23,886 nucleotides of DNA from a virus (IMGVR_UViG_3300010412_000081:1-23886); one strand, 5' to 3'; numbered from the stretch's first letter, positions 1 through 8,027 are shown. Notes: generated by a model from the sequence alone, not told the origin. A program made the numbers and translations.

Positions 1-500
1 GATGTTGATGTTGGGTCTTGGCGATCATAAGCCTTGACACTAACCTTACCGCCTTTACCAACAAACGCAATATTGGAAAGACTGTTCATATTAGCAACTT
101 TCATTGCTTTCTGAAAAATACGATTAGGCAATTCAAATTGTGCGTCCACATTATCAATCTCTAATGAATCCGCTGGTGGAGCAATAATGAGATTGTGAGC
201 GCAAGAATGATAAGCAACATTCATTTCAGCATCACTCAAAACAGCAAGTGAGGCATCATCAACTTCTGACTGATCGGTATTTTCCAATGCGACATTTGGA
301 AAAATAGAAACGTTTCCAAGAAACTGGTTTAGATCATAGATACCAAAGTTATATGGAAAATCATTTTCAATTTCCGCTTCTGCGAGAATTGACTTATCTG
401 GTGCCATTGTTCTTTGTAACTTACCCTTTTTGAGGATGATACCAGGATTGATTGTGGAAAAGTTTTTGAGAACTGATAATGTGTATTCGGTGAGTTCCAT
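1..500 (-). CDS. 45: gp45-like DNA polymerase sliding clamp (3' end beyond window)
   Basis: Sliding clamp that tethers the replicative polymerase and, in T4, also activates late transcription through gp55 and gp33. The N-terminal 166 residues are present; the C-terminus lies outside the left edge. The opening MELTEYTLSVLKNFSTINPG aligns by eye with the T4 gp45 opening (LLKNFATINSGI), and IYDLNQFLG matches T4 IYDLNGFLG at the same position. Further on, FQKAMKVANMNSLSNIAFVG corresponds to the T4 segment LLRVSRGLQIDTIAI. ATG at 498-500 follows an AGGAG ribosome site by 7 bases. It lies just downstream of the kinase gene and has its own promoter. Family identity is recognised from memory of T4; no alignment was run. 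Confidence 0.9.
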   Translation of the reverse strand, partial: MELTEYTLSVLKNFSTINPGIILKKGKLQRTMAPDKSILAEAEIENDFPYNFGIYDLNQFLGNVSIFPNVALENTDQSEVDDASLAVLSDAEMNVAYHSCAHNLIIAPPADSLEIDNVDAQFELPNRIFQKAMKVANMNSLSNIAFVGKGGKVSVKAYDRQDPTST

Positions 501-530
501 TGATATACTCCTATTAATCAAATGAAATGT

Positions 531-559
531 ATTATAACATATTATTTGTATTCGCGCAA
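531..559 (-). promoter_or_regulatory. sigma-70-like promoter for gp45
   Basis: On the minus strand, TTGCGC (554-559), a 17-base spacer and TATAAT (531-536) preceded by TGT, an extended -10. The start point would be about 25 bases upstream of the gp45 ATG. The -35 overlaps the last codons of the upstream kinase gene. Confidence 0.55.
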
Positions 560-1156
560 GATGTTTTCAATCTTGGAATACAAATCTTCTAATGTACCAT
601 TGTTATCTATAACATAGTCAAATTTATAGTTTACCAAACTACATTCAGAAGGATGAACATTTGGATACAACTCTGGCATTTTTTCGGGGGCATTTACTGC
701 TGTATCATACCAATCTGGACGTTCACCACGCTCAACACGAATATTGATTCCAAACAATCGTTTCACAAGATCAGCCTCATTTGGAAATCTCAAATCGGTA
801 AGAACATGATTGATGTTATTTGTGTTTAGTATTGCTTTTTCAACACTTGCTATCCAGATATCCTGACCAAAGACATTTCGTCCTGCTTCAGTACCCATAT
901 ACTGTAGCATCAACCTAGGTGTAACGGTGTAACCCAAGCGGGCACTCCACCATGTATCCTCTGTTTCACGCCATAATCTACTTTCTCTCGTATCACCCTC
1001 AAGCAAATGCCGTGGCCATCCAAAAATGGCAGCCACAGCATCTTTTAGTTTATCAGCAAACGCAAGTTTACGGTAATCATGATGTTCTGCTAAATATTCT
1101 GAAACAGTTCCTTTACCAGAATCAATCAAGCCAGCAACAGCAATAATCTTTCCCAT
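542..1156 (-). CDS. deoxynucleoside monophosphate kinase-like protein (gp1-like)
   Basis: Predicted nucleotide kinase that would phosphorylate dNMPs for phage DNA synthesis in the cytoplasm. The 204-residue protein opens with a P-loop, GLIDSGKGT at residues 9-17. It continues with a kinase-like LAFADKLKDAVAAIFGW segment and ends NNGTLEDLYSKIENIL, which resembles the T4 gp1 end (NDGSLEELFSKIKNTL). It is close to but shorter than T4 gp1 (about 240). ATG at 1156 follows CAGGAG by 7 bases. It sits between a glycosyltransferase-like gene and gp45, separated from the former by 15 bases. A general phage dNMP/adenylate kinase is the alternative; the gp1 link is by similarity of both ends and the context. 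Confidence 0.75.
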   Translation of the reverse strand: MGKIIAVAGLIDSGKGTVSEYLAEHHDYRKLAFADKLKDAVAAIFGWPRHLLEGDTRESRLWRETEDTWWSARLGYTVTPRLMLQYMGTEAGRNVFGQDIWIASVEKAILNTNNINHVLTDLRFPNEADLVKRLFGINIRVERGERPDWYDTAVNAPEKMPELYPNVHPSECSLVNYKFDYVIDNNGTLEDLYSKIENILREYK

Positions 1157-1171
1157 AACAAACTCCTGATT

Positions 1172-1975
1172 TTATAGTTGACCGATAGTTTGAGCAATCT
1201 TCTCCATATTACCTGTAAATGGATATGTACCAACGTGCTGTGTTTTCATCCAAGGGCAAAGCCATACTTGACCGCCGATTTCACGCCAATATTGACAGAA
1301 CATATAATCTTCTGATAGATAACGTTCGGAATCTGGATGAATAACAGTATCAAAGAAAGCATGAATATAACGTGAACCATCAAAGTTTGCTTGTCCAACA
1401 TGATCTGGTTTATATCTTAGGTGGGGGTATTCTTCCTGAAACTTTTCAAATACACCGCGCTTGATCATCATATAACCAGTACCAATTTCCATAACTTCAA
1501 GAGGTTCTGTTACTTGAAATGTTTTTGTTCCAGGAACAGGATTGAAAACATATTCACCAGTAACACCTTCAAGTTCACCTGGGTTGAAATTTTCATTATT
1601 AGCATTTTGAACAGATGCTTTGTGAACATTTCTCCAATTGATTGATTTCTTAGGATAGGGTGCACCAATAACATCTTTATCAAGAGCAAGCAATGCTAGA
1701 ATGTCTTGTGGATTGAAATGAATATCAGAATCCAAAAATAGCAAATGTGTTGCGTCCGATCTTAGAAATTCATCAGCAAGATAGTTTCTTGCTCTGGTAA
1801 TAAGACTTTCATTGAAAAGGAAAGAGAACTTTACTTGTAGTCCGTGTTGGTGACATAGCCCCTGTAAATCTAAGCACGATTTCATATAAAGGCCACTACA
1901 TTGTCCACCATATTGTGGGGTCGCCACGAATAATCTATTTTTTCTTAGGTCATCGACATGAATTTTCAGTTCCAT
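1172..1975 (-). CDS. GT-A-like glycosyltransferase
   Basis: Predicted nucleotide-sugar-dependent glycosyltransferase; acceptor unknown (phage DNA, a virion protein or host surface sugar are all possible). The protein has a strand-rich N-terminus with RLFVATPQYGG and an ITRARNYLADEFL helix. Residues 81-84 give LDSD followed by IHFNP, the DxD-type metal and sugar-nucleotide motif of GT-A enzymes. A second conserved-looking part reads EIGTGYMMIKRGVF, then EDYMFCQYWREIG, the usual late acidic motif of family-2-like enzymes. I chose ATG 1975 (267 aa) because GGAG lies 6 bases before it; an ATG four codons earlier at 1987 has no ribosome site. No membrane segment is seen. The family is confident, the substrate is not. 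Confidence 0.7.
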   Translation of the reverse strand: MELKIHVDDLRKNRLFVATPQYGGQCSGLYMKSCLDLQGLCHQHGLQVKFSFLFNESLITRARNYLADEFLRSDATHLLFLDSDIHFNPQDILALLALDKDVIGAPYPKKSINWRNVHKASVQNANNENFNPGELEGVTGEYVFNPVPGTKTFQVTEPLEVMEIGTGYMMIKRGVFEKFQEEYPHLRYKPDHVGQANFDGSRYIHAFFDTVIHPDSERYLSEDYMFCQYWREIGGQVWLCPWMKTQHVGTYPFTGNMEKIAQTIGQL

Positions 1976-2035
1976 AGTTTTCTCCATTTATTACATTTTT
2001 TGTTTCATTCGCGCACTCCCATATTGATATAGAAT

Positions 2036-2073
2036 ATAAAGAAAGGGGCGCTGTATTATTTATACAGCACCCC
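2036..2073 (-). terminator. intrinsic terminator after the winged-helix gene
   Basis: Minus-strand hairpin with 12-base arms (2062-2073 and 2045-2056, one G-T pair) and a 5-base loop, followed by TTTCTTTATA. It lies 20 bases after the stop of the 2094-2315 gene. The stem is GC-rich at its base, as expected for a Rho-independent terminator. Confidence 0.75.
2057..2064 (-). promoter_or_regulatory. T4 late promoter octamer inside the terminator hairpin
   Basis: The exact octamer TATAAATA, the T4 late promoter consensus recognised by gp55-RNA polymerase, spans the loop and upper stem of the terminator. Initiation here would give a leader of roughly 70 bases for the glycosyltransferase gene at 1975. 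It could be chance in AT-rich DNA. Confidence 0.4.
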
Positions 2074-2093
2074 ATTCAGTTCAAATAAAAAAA

Positions 2094-2315
2094 TTACGAC
2101 GCAAGGCGGTAATACATCTTGCGTTCGCCATTCACATTACGGAAATTGCTGTAAATGGTCAAACCTTCATTGCGAAGGTCATGAATACGCTTATAGACAG
2201 AATCATGTGGGACTCCAGCACGATCCGCTAGGCGACTTACAGTAATTCCAGGGTACTTTGTTGCGTTCTTAGTCAACTGCTTAAAAACGCGGGACATTTG
2301 AGACTTGGTATTCAT
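2094..2315 (-). CDS. small winged helix-turn-helix DNA-binding protein
   Basis: Predicted 73-residue regulator. Residues about 20-60 form a winged-helix pattern: ITVSRLADRAGVPHDSVYKR (helix-turn-helix with the recognition helix around DSVYKRIHDLRNEG), then a short wing NVNGERKMYYRL. There is no other domain, so it probably acts as a simple repressor or activator, perhaps of phage promoters. ATG 2315 has a strong GGAGG ribosome site 7 bases upstream. A promoter and hairpin lie upstream (2352-2422) and a terminator follows, so it looks like a single-gene transcription unit. The palindrome inside its promoter could be its own operator (inference). Confidence 0.65.
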   Translation of the reverse strand: MNTKSQMSRVFKQLTKNATKYPGITVSRLADRAGVPHDSVYKRIHDLRNEGLTIYSNFRNVNGERKMYYRLAS

Positions 2316-2351
2316 TTACGATCCTCCAAAATTAAATCACCTCTTGATGGT

Positions 2352-2390
2352 AAAAAACAGCAATAGTGGGGTGACCATCCACTATTGCTG
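2352..2390 (-). terminator. hairpin plus T tract between the AAA+ and winged-helix genes
   Basis: Perfect 12-base arms (2379-2390 and 2358-2369) with a 9-base loop, followed on the minus strand by six Ts (2357-2352). It has the form of an intrinsic terminator for the AAA+ operon, but it lies at the expected start point of the promoter at 2394-2422, so it may instead be a 5' stem-loop or attenuator for the winged-helix mRNA. Confidence 0.7.
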
Positions 2391-2393
2391 CGT

Positions 2394-2422
2394 ATTATGA
2401 CAGATTTTTTATGATCTGTCAA
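2394..2422 (-). promoter_or_regulatory. sigma-70-like promoter with internal palindrome
   Basis: Minus strand TTGACA (2417-2422), 17-base spacer, CATAAT (2394-2399). An inverted repeat TGACAGAT/ATCTGTCA spans from the -35 to the edge of the -10, a layout typical of a repressor operator. It would drive the winged-helix gene. Confidence 0.7.
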
Positions 2423-2445
2423 GCCCTTTTTTTTTTACTGACCCA

Positions 2446-3756
2446 TTAAAATTCGGGGTCAGAATAATTTGCGGGTGGAGCTGGAATATTCGGATCAACC
2501 GCCGCAGGTTCCTCCGTCAACTTTTGCCAGAACATGGTAAAAGTTTCCCGCGTATCATTATCAAATCGGTTCAGACACATTTTGATAGCCTTTTCCTGAT
2601 TGCGGAAAATAGCAAAGGCTTCACAAATATGAACCAGACGCCGAGTTGAAATGATTTCATTACAAGCGCCATCAAAGAAACTGCGCCGAATGATATCAGC
2701 CCAAGAAACAAGGTTCTTCACAAACTTACCAGTATTCTCACTGGTGAGACCGTTCTTTTCCATCACATTGGCAAGAATCTTTTCTTCCGTTTTCATCGGA
2801 GGATATTCCTGCTCAATAGTAACACTGAACCGTTCCAGGAACGCTTCGTTCATCACATTAGTACCGATGAAGCGACCGTCCTCGGAACCCTTGCCCTTGG
2901 TATTTGCAGTAGCAATAATGTTGAAACCAGGACGCGGGTACACAACCTTATTGATCTTTTTGAGATAGATCGGACGACCTTCAAGGACAGGTTGCAGACA
3001 CATAAGCTTGGAAGAACCCAAGTCAACCTCGTCCAGAAGAAGGACAGCACCGCGCTCCATCGCAATGATCACAGGACCATTCTGCCAAACAGTCTGACCA
3101 TTGATCAATCGGAAACCACCGAGCAAATCATCTTCGTCGGTATCACCAACGATGTTAGTTCGGACGCACTCCCGACCTTCAGACGCGCACACCTGTTCCA
3201 CCATCATAGTCTTACCGTTACCAGAAAGACCAGTGATATAGATGGGGTAGAACATACCCGAACGAATAACGTCCCGAACATCATTATAATAACCGAACGG
3301 CACATAACCAACAGCGGTTTCAGGAACCAGCGAAAGTTGATTATGCAAACCCGCAAGGGCACTCTCAACCGCTTCAGCACTCATACCGATTTGAGCAAGT
3401 TTTGCATCATTGTGTTCCACGGCAGGAACAGCACTGGTGACAACGGGAACAGTAGCGGCAACGGCGGGTTCAGCAGGAGCAACCGTCTTTTTGTTGCTAT
3501 TGCTACGCCGCGCCTTCTTATTCACAACATTTTTGCTTGTTGCTTTACTATTTTCAGACAACGATTCCGCCGCAGCCTTTAGATCATACTCACCACGACC
3601 CGCGCGAAATTCTGGGTCATTGGTGATCCATTGCGGAAAAGTAACTGACTTCTTTTCGCAAATGTTGATAATCTCCTGACGGGTAACAGTCCGAAGCGAA
3701 CCAAGAACCTTAGTGGCAGCCTCGATAAAAGCCGTGCGCTTTGACATATTAGACAT
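2446..3756 (-). CDS. MoxR/CobS-like AAA+ ATPase
   Basis: Predicted AAA+ ATPase that remodels a partner or client protein, paired with the VWA protein encoded just upstream. With the start at 3756 it has 436 residues. Residues 1-60 contain a helix-rich module ending PEFRAGRGEYDL, perhaps a DNA- or protein-binding winged helix. An Ala/Val/Pro/Lys-rich linker follows (about 65-120). The ATPase core has Walker A GLSGNGKT (176-183), Walker B LLLDEVD (239-245), a sensor-1 ATAN, and ERF as likely arginine finger. The nearest familiar relatives are MoxR and cobaltochelatase CobS; T4-like cyanophages carry CobS-like genes. ATG 3756 follows AAGGTGA by 8 bases, whereas the longer start at 3783 has no ribosome site. 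Base composition is visibly GC-richer than most of the window. A real cobalamin role is not supported. Confidence 0.8.
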   Translation of the reverse strand: MSNMSKRTAFIEAATKVLGSLRTVTRQEIINICEKKSVTFPQWITNDPEFRAGRGEYDLKAAAESLSENSKATSKNVVNKKARRSNSNKKTVAPAEPAVAATVPVVTSAVPAVEHNDAKLAQIGMSAEAVESALAGLHNQLSLVPETAVGYVPFGYYNDVRDVIRSGMFYPIYITGLSGNGKTMMVEQVCASEGRECVRTNIVGDTDEDDLLGGFRLINGQTVWQNGPVIIAMERGAVLLLDEVDLGSSKLMCLQPVLEGRPIYLKKINKVVYPRPGFNIIATANTKGKGSEDGRFIGTNVMNEAFLERFSVTIEQEYPPMKTEEKILANVMEKNGLTSENTGKFVKNLVSWADIIRRSFFDGACNEIISTRRLVHICEAFAIFRNQEKAIKMCLNRFDNDTRETFTMFWQKLTEEPAAVDPNIPAPPANYSDPEF

Positions 3757-3802
3757 AACTGTGGTCACCTTTCTCATGATCATATAGTGTTATGGTACAG
3801 GA

Positions 3803-6214
3803 TTAATCGTACAATGTCAAGGACTTTTCCTTGGTATTGCAGATTTTTTTCATGAACCGGCTCAATAGGATACGGTTCTCGCGTTTCTTTCCAGCAAACT
3901 TGATAAACTGCTTTGCAATCCCCGCGTGTGTTTTTGCCTTTGAGATATCCAAAGTTGTATCAAGTTCCTGTCCAGTATTCAGGACATAGAAATCATCGTA
4001 AGCCTGATACTGTGTCACCAGAAAGCCTTCATTATTGAACTTTTTACGCAGTTCAAGATAACGCAGGTCTTTTTTACTTTCAAGATTGGGATAAAACTTC
4101 TTAAAGCTCCAAAGTTGAACAGCTTTTTTACCCAGAAGATAAAATCCCATTAGATTGCAACCAGTCTTTTTCTTTAGCGCCTGCTGAAGAATATCAGTCA
4201 GATCGTTTGAGGAACTAACTGAAAAACTGGTCGTACCAGGAATATGAGTTTTCTCCTCATAGAAATATTCATCACCAGTTTCTTCATCAACAGCAACACT
4301 GATGATGTATTTCTTATCAATCTTATTTTTATTATCCATATATCCATAACGGTCATGCCCAGAGAGTGTAACATAGTTAGCATCACCGTCGGTCAACATG
4401 ATAGTATTGACCACTTCAATCTTATGCCGATCACGAAAATCATTGATTAGTTTCGGCATAACGCGGAGGGCTTCGTTCGTCGGAGTGCTGCCCATACCAT
4501 TGACAGGACAATACTCATAGTTAGCAAGAGTCCAAAGATACAAACAGGTATCATTGAAATCCTTCAGCGACATTTTGGAGTCAAACAACTGCACAAGGCG
4601 GAAATCTTCAAGTTTGAAGTATGTTTTTTCTTCCGCATTGGGTCGTGGGAAACAACCTTGCTTACTCCGTTCATACCCGCGAGAGGTGCGATACAAGTAG
4701 ACCTCAAAAGGAATCTGCACCCGCTTGCAGAAGTATACAAGGATCAGCAATTGCTTGATCGTATACTTGAGGTTGCTTGACATAGAACCCGACCAATCAA
4801 TCACCATAAAGAAGCCATGGTTCTTGCCTTTAGGCACACTAGCAAAACGACGGAAGATATCTTCATTATAACGATACGAATGAAGTTTATTCGTATCAAT
4901 AATGCCGCTCTTGCTAATGCTGGTACGCATAGAGATATCAGCAGCCTTTCGCATTTCAAACTCATTTACCATGAACGAAATGGTGCTGTTCTCTTTTTGC
5001 TTGAATTGGTTCAAGCCATCATTGACCAAAGACCACCATTGAGGATTGGACGCATTTCGCGCAAACACACTGTTGGGATTAGATTTGACAGCAGCAAGGT
5101 TGTCTTTATACGAAACAACCGCTTCTTTATAGTTCACCTCAGGCAGATAATAGCGCCGATATTCAACATCGGTGTTGGTCAGATTGTTTTCAAGCTTACT
5201 TTCATAAGCCTTTTCAGTTTGAGATTGAGGAATATATTCTTCAGTTTTTTCTTCCCCATTATCATCACTATCATAATGACCACCATCAAATACTTCATTT
5301 CCACCAGCACCGATGGAATCTTGATCTTTATCCTTTTCAACATCAACCGAAGGTTCATCCGGTGCATAAACAGGCTTGGAACTTTTACTATTCTTTACAT
5401 CCTCTTTTTCTTCCTCTTCGGAATCATCTTCACCATCATCATAGGTGTCACTTTCGGCTTGATCATCATCCCAGCCTAAATCTTCAGCATCATCATGATA
5501 ATCATCACCGTAACCGTCACCATCTTCCTCATTAGAGAAGTCAATGTCATCATGAACAGTTTCCTGCTTTTTCATGAAGTCATTTTTTACGATAGCAAAA
5601 ACGTCACTGGTAGCATCAACCACTTCTTCCCAAGTTTCAAGTTGGGCAATGCGATTGACAATTTTCATTTCTTCACTTGAAAACGGCACTTTGAGAACCG
5701 AACCAACCTTGAAATGAAGATTGAGCCGATCAATCAGAGAATAAGACTTTATGTCTTTGTCTTGAGTGCCGAAAAAATTACGATCAAGCAATTCTTGATA
5801 GCCAACAAAATAGTCTTTACGCGAACCAGGATAACGGCGTTTCTGCCGCTTATCGATCCGCGCGTCCTCAATAACGTTCAAAAATCCCTTGATTGCAGGG
5901 ATTGCTTTCTGTCGTGTTGCTTTATCGGTAAAATTTGTTTTTGCGATACGATCAATCGCGGGCATCCAGTCGGTGGGAGTATCAAGAGCATGACCCACCT
6001 CATGGACAATCAACATGTCATACAAATGAACAGAAATATTCTGCCAAACGGGCAGCATCAAAGTGCGATTATACACATTGAAGGATGCAGTCTTTACATT
6101 TGAGGAATGCAAAACAGTAATATTTTCCGCAGCCAAAAGCTTTGCAAGCTTTGACCGTACGGAACTGGCAATACCCGTTTTGATTGTGTCAACTGCCGTT
6201 GTGGCTTCAGACAT
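3803..6214 (-). CDS. VWA-domain protein with HExxH metallopeptidase-like domain (CobT-like)
   Basis: Large (803 aa) protein combining three parts. First, an N-terminal domain carries HEVGH at residues 71-75 and VIEDARID near 114-121; the HExxH plus downstream E-D pattern is that of zinc metallopeptidases. Second, a very acidic low-complexity linker runs from about 220 to 328, as in CobT. Third, a C-terminal von Willebrand A domain has a complete MIDAS: DWSGS (D473, S475, S477), a Thr in MGSTPT (about 577) and D609 in LTDGD. MoxR-type ATPases usually work with such VWA partners. Thus the downstream AAA+ gene, 46 bases away, is the probable motor. ATG 6214 was chosen over 6235 because AAGGA precedes it by 9 bases. 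Two promoters precede it. The client and role in infection are unknown. Confidence 0.8.
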   Translation of the reverse strand: MSEATTAVDTIKTGIASSVRSKLAKLLAAENITVLHSSNVKTASFNVYNRTLMLPVWQNISVHLYDMLIVHEVGHALDTPTDWMPAIDRIAKTNFTDKATRQKAIPAIKGFLNVIEDARIDKRQKRRYPGSRKDYFVGYQELLDRNFFGTQDKDIKSYSLIDRLNLHFKVGSVLKVPFSSEEMKIVNRIAQLETWEEVVDATSDVFAIVKNDFMKKQETVHDDIDFSNEEDGDGYGDDYHDDAEDLGWDDDQAESDTYDDGEDDSEEEEKEDVKNSKSSKPVYAPDEPSVDVEKDKDQDSIGAGGNEVFDGGHYDSDDNGEEKTEEYIPQSQTEKAYESKLENNLTNTDVEYRRYYLPEVNYKEAVVSYKDNLAAVKSNPNSVFARNASNPQWWSLVNDGLNQFKQKENSTISFMVNEFEMRKAADISMRTSISKSGIIDTNKLHSYRYNEDIFRRFASVPKGKNHGFFMVIDWSGSMSSNLKYTIKQLLILVYFCKRVQIPFEVYLYRTSRGYERSKQGCFPRPNAEEKTYFKLEDFRLVQLFDSKMSLKDFNDTCLYLWTLANYEYCPVNGMGSTPTNEALRVMPKLINDFRDRHKIEVVNTIMLTDGDANYVTLSGHDRYGYMDNKNKIDKKYIISVAVDEETGDEYFYEEKTHIPGTTSFSVSSSNDLTDILQQALKKKTGCNLMGFYLLGKKAVQLWSFKKFYPNLESKKDLRYLELRKKFNNEGFLVTQYQAYDDFYVLNTGQELDTTLDISKAKTHAGIAKQFIKFAGKKRENRILLSRFMKKICNTKEKSLTLYD

Positions 6215-6245
6215 TGTTTTGAGTCCTTTTTCCATATTTCAATAC

Positions 6246-6274
6246 ATTATAAAGGAACGCGAGGGCAAAGGCAA
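6246..6274 (-). promoter_or_regulatory. proximal sigma-70-like promoter of the VWA/AAA+ operon
   Basis: Minus strand TTGCCT (6269-6274), 17-base spacer, TATAAT (6246-6251). The start point would fall about 25 bases before the chosen ATG at 6214. Confidence 0.65.
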
Positions 6275-6388
6275 CCCACGTGGCGACATAGCTGATATGC
6301 ACCGATGCATAGCTTACTACTTCAAGTTGTAAGAGAAATACTACACAACTATTGCGATTTTTCGCGCTTTTTGCGAATTATGGACGCA

Positions 6389-6417
6389 ATGATATACTAT
6401 TATTGCTTTCCAGTCAA
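6389..6417 (-). promoter_or_regulatory. distal sigma-70-like promoter of the VWA/AAA+ operon
   Basis: Minus strand TTGACT (6412-6417), 17-base spacer, TATCAT (6389-6394). The -35 overlaps the stop of the methyltransferase gene. It would give a leader of about 165 bases. The rest of the 6236-6413 gap holds a short inverted repeat (ATGCA/TGCAT at about 6296-6309) and no gene. Confidence 0.55.
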
Positions 6418-8027
6418 GGCTTCCAGAAAATAAAGATTGGCTCATATTTTAGATATATCTTTTTATTTCCAGATTGAATGCGACAGAAATTTTTCATCTG
6501 ACCGATCATAACAGTTTCTTCAGTCTTTTCCTCACCAAAAACGGTATTTTTCACAATCGTTTCTTTTTTATCAGTTTCAACTAGTCTATTTCCACCTGGC
6601 ATTTGAGCAAGGGCAAGTTTCAATGTTTTCACATGTTCCATACCAAGTGACTTGAGTATATCAATAGAATCCTGTTCAAGCGGAAACATTTTACCATCAA
6701 CAGCAACATCAGCAATATTCCATGCAAGGTATCTTTGATTTCTCAAGTATTCCACACAAGTCTCAAGAGTTGGTCTTAGAAAGTTTTCTCGCCAATCCTC
6801 ATATTGAGAATAACTATGGCAAGATTGACCAGTATCAGCAGAATAAACTTCTTTGATCCAATAAGGTGGACTTGTAAAGATAAAATCTACTTGCCCTTTA
6901 TATTTTTGAAAATTTGGGTTCTCACCAATCTTCTCCGAACCATCTTGGAAGATTTCATATGTATGAGCCTTTCCAAATAACTTTCCACTAAGTCTAACAT
7001 GTTTGTTAAAAAAATCGGCAACCTCGTGGTATTTGGTGCGACCGTTTGGTAGATCATGATCATGATTAGGATCGGTGACAACATAATGAATGTTGCGGCG
7101 ACTATCAACAGCCATCGCACCAACAAGTCTGCCAGCCCAACCAGCAGATGGATCGTATATAACGATACGTTCTTGATCCTTGATATGGTCAGTAAATGTT
7201 TCATAGATAAATCTCGCTGTCAAAGGTGGCCAGTTAACAGCATACTGGCAAAACGATACACGAAATGCTTTTAGACCGATTGGAAATAACTTCTGTCCTT
7301 TTTTATAAAGACGAATAGAATAATGATTGGAACGAGTAGCATCAACATTAGTCTTACACTCATTTGGTACTTTATCAGCAAATGAGATATCAACAACCAG
7401 ATTTTGTTTCTTAGCAAGAGCAGGATTGTATCCTGTATATTTCTTGTTTTCTTTCACAGGACATAACCAATAACCATGATCAGGATTTTGTAGTGTTGAA
7501 TACCATTCAATAAATGCTTCAGGTGTGGTAACAGTATGAACGTTGTTACCTATTCTGATAATATCACCATAAGAGATTGGTGCTGAATAGTGATAAAATG
7601 AATCTCGTTTGAAATGCCGATTGGCATATGTTAGAAATGTTTTGAGTAGTTTATCATCAGAAAAATAGTCATAGATTGATTTGGGATCACCTTTTGATGA
7701 ATATGATATTTTAGTTTTCATCATTGTTGGAAACCAGTCATTGACTGCGTTACCAAGAACAGATGTATTCCGAATAACATTCTTTTCACCAGTCAATAAA
7801 TCATCTATCATAAAGTTGTGTGTTGGATAGATTGTCATTTTATTGAACTGGTCGGCTGCATCCTCCTCGGTGAAGCCAACGCGAGGTGGTAGACCCTGGT
7901 TATCCCAAAGGTCAACTACCACCTTACGCAAATCTATCACCCACTGGCGGAAATCATCATCAGACATTTGTAACACTTCATCAAATGTCTTATTGACTTC
8001 ATGCTGTATCAATAATGTATTTTTCAT
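6414..8027 (-). CDS. DNA methyltransferase (N6-adenine/N4-cytosine type)
   Basis: Predicted amino-methyltransferase that would modify phage DNA. The 537-residue protein has the SAM-binding motif I as DPSAGWAGR (292-300) and the catalytic motif IV TSPPY (385-389), in the order I then IV. The first 280 residues are a long region with no motif I recognise, including repeated F/Y-rich stretches; it could supply target recognition or a second function. No restriction endonuclease is next to it, so it looks like an orphan modification enzyme protecting against host nucleases or altering regulation (inference). It starts 3 bases after the nuclease-like gene stop, with only a weak AAAGAA ribosome site, suggesting translational coupling. 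Confidence 0.8.
   Translation of the reverse strand: MKNTLLIQHEVNKTFDEVLQMSDDDFRQWVIDLRKVVVDLWDNQGLPPRVGFTEEDAADQFNKMTIYPTHNFMIDDLLTGEKNVIRNTSVLGNAVNDWFPTMMKTKISYSSKGDPKSIYDYFSDDKLLKTFLTYANRHFKRDSFYHYSAPISYGDIIRIGNNVHTVTTPEAFIEWYSTLQNPDHGYWLCPVKENKKYTGYNPALAKKQNLVVDISFADKVPNECKTNVDATRSNHYSIRLYKKGQKLFPIGLKAFRVSFCQYAVNWPPLTARFIYETFTDHIKDQERIVIYDPSAGWAGRLVGAMAVDSRRNIHYVVTDPNHDHDLPNGRTKYHEVADFFNKHVRLSGKLFGKAHTYEIFQDGSEKIGENPNFQKYKGQVDFIFTSPPYWIKEVYSADTGQSCHSYSQYEDWRENFLRPTLETCVEYLRNQRYLAWNIADVAVDGKMFPLEQDSIDILKSLGMEHVKTLKLALAQMPGGNRLVETDKKETIVKNTVFGEEKTEETVMIGQMKNFCRIQSGNKKIYLKYEPIFIFWKP

Noticed and set aside
1988-2035. Five-codon leader peptide (MKQKM) with ribosome site before the glycosyltransferase gene
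   Set aside because: A GGGAG and ATG are present, but so short an ORF arises easily by chance and no attenuator follows.
2992-3582. 196-residue plus-strand ORF opposite the AAA+ gene
   Set aside because: Antisense shadow of conserved Walker-motif coding sequence, low-complexity, no ribosome site.
4817-5479. 220-residue plus-strand ORF inside the VWA gene
   Set aside because: Shadow of the coding strand; the Ile/Phe-rich end is the reverse complement of the acidic linker codons.
2446-6214. Cobalamin (cobaltochelatase) biosynthesis function for the AAA+/VWA pair
   Set aside because: CobS/CobT similarity is to general domains; no CobN-like subunit is visible here and the HExxH domain points elsewhere.
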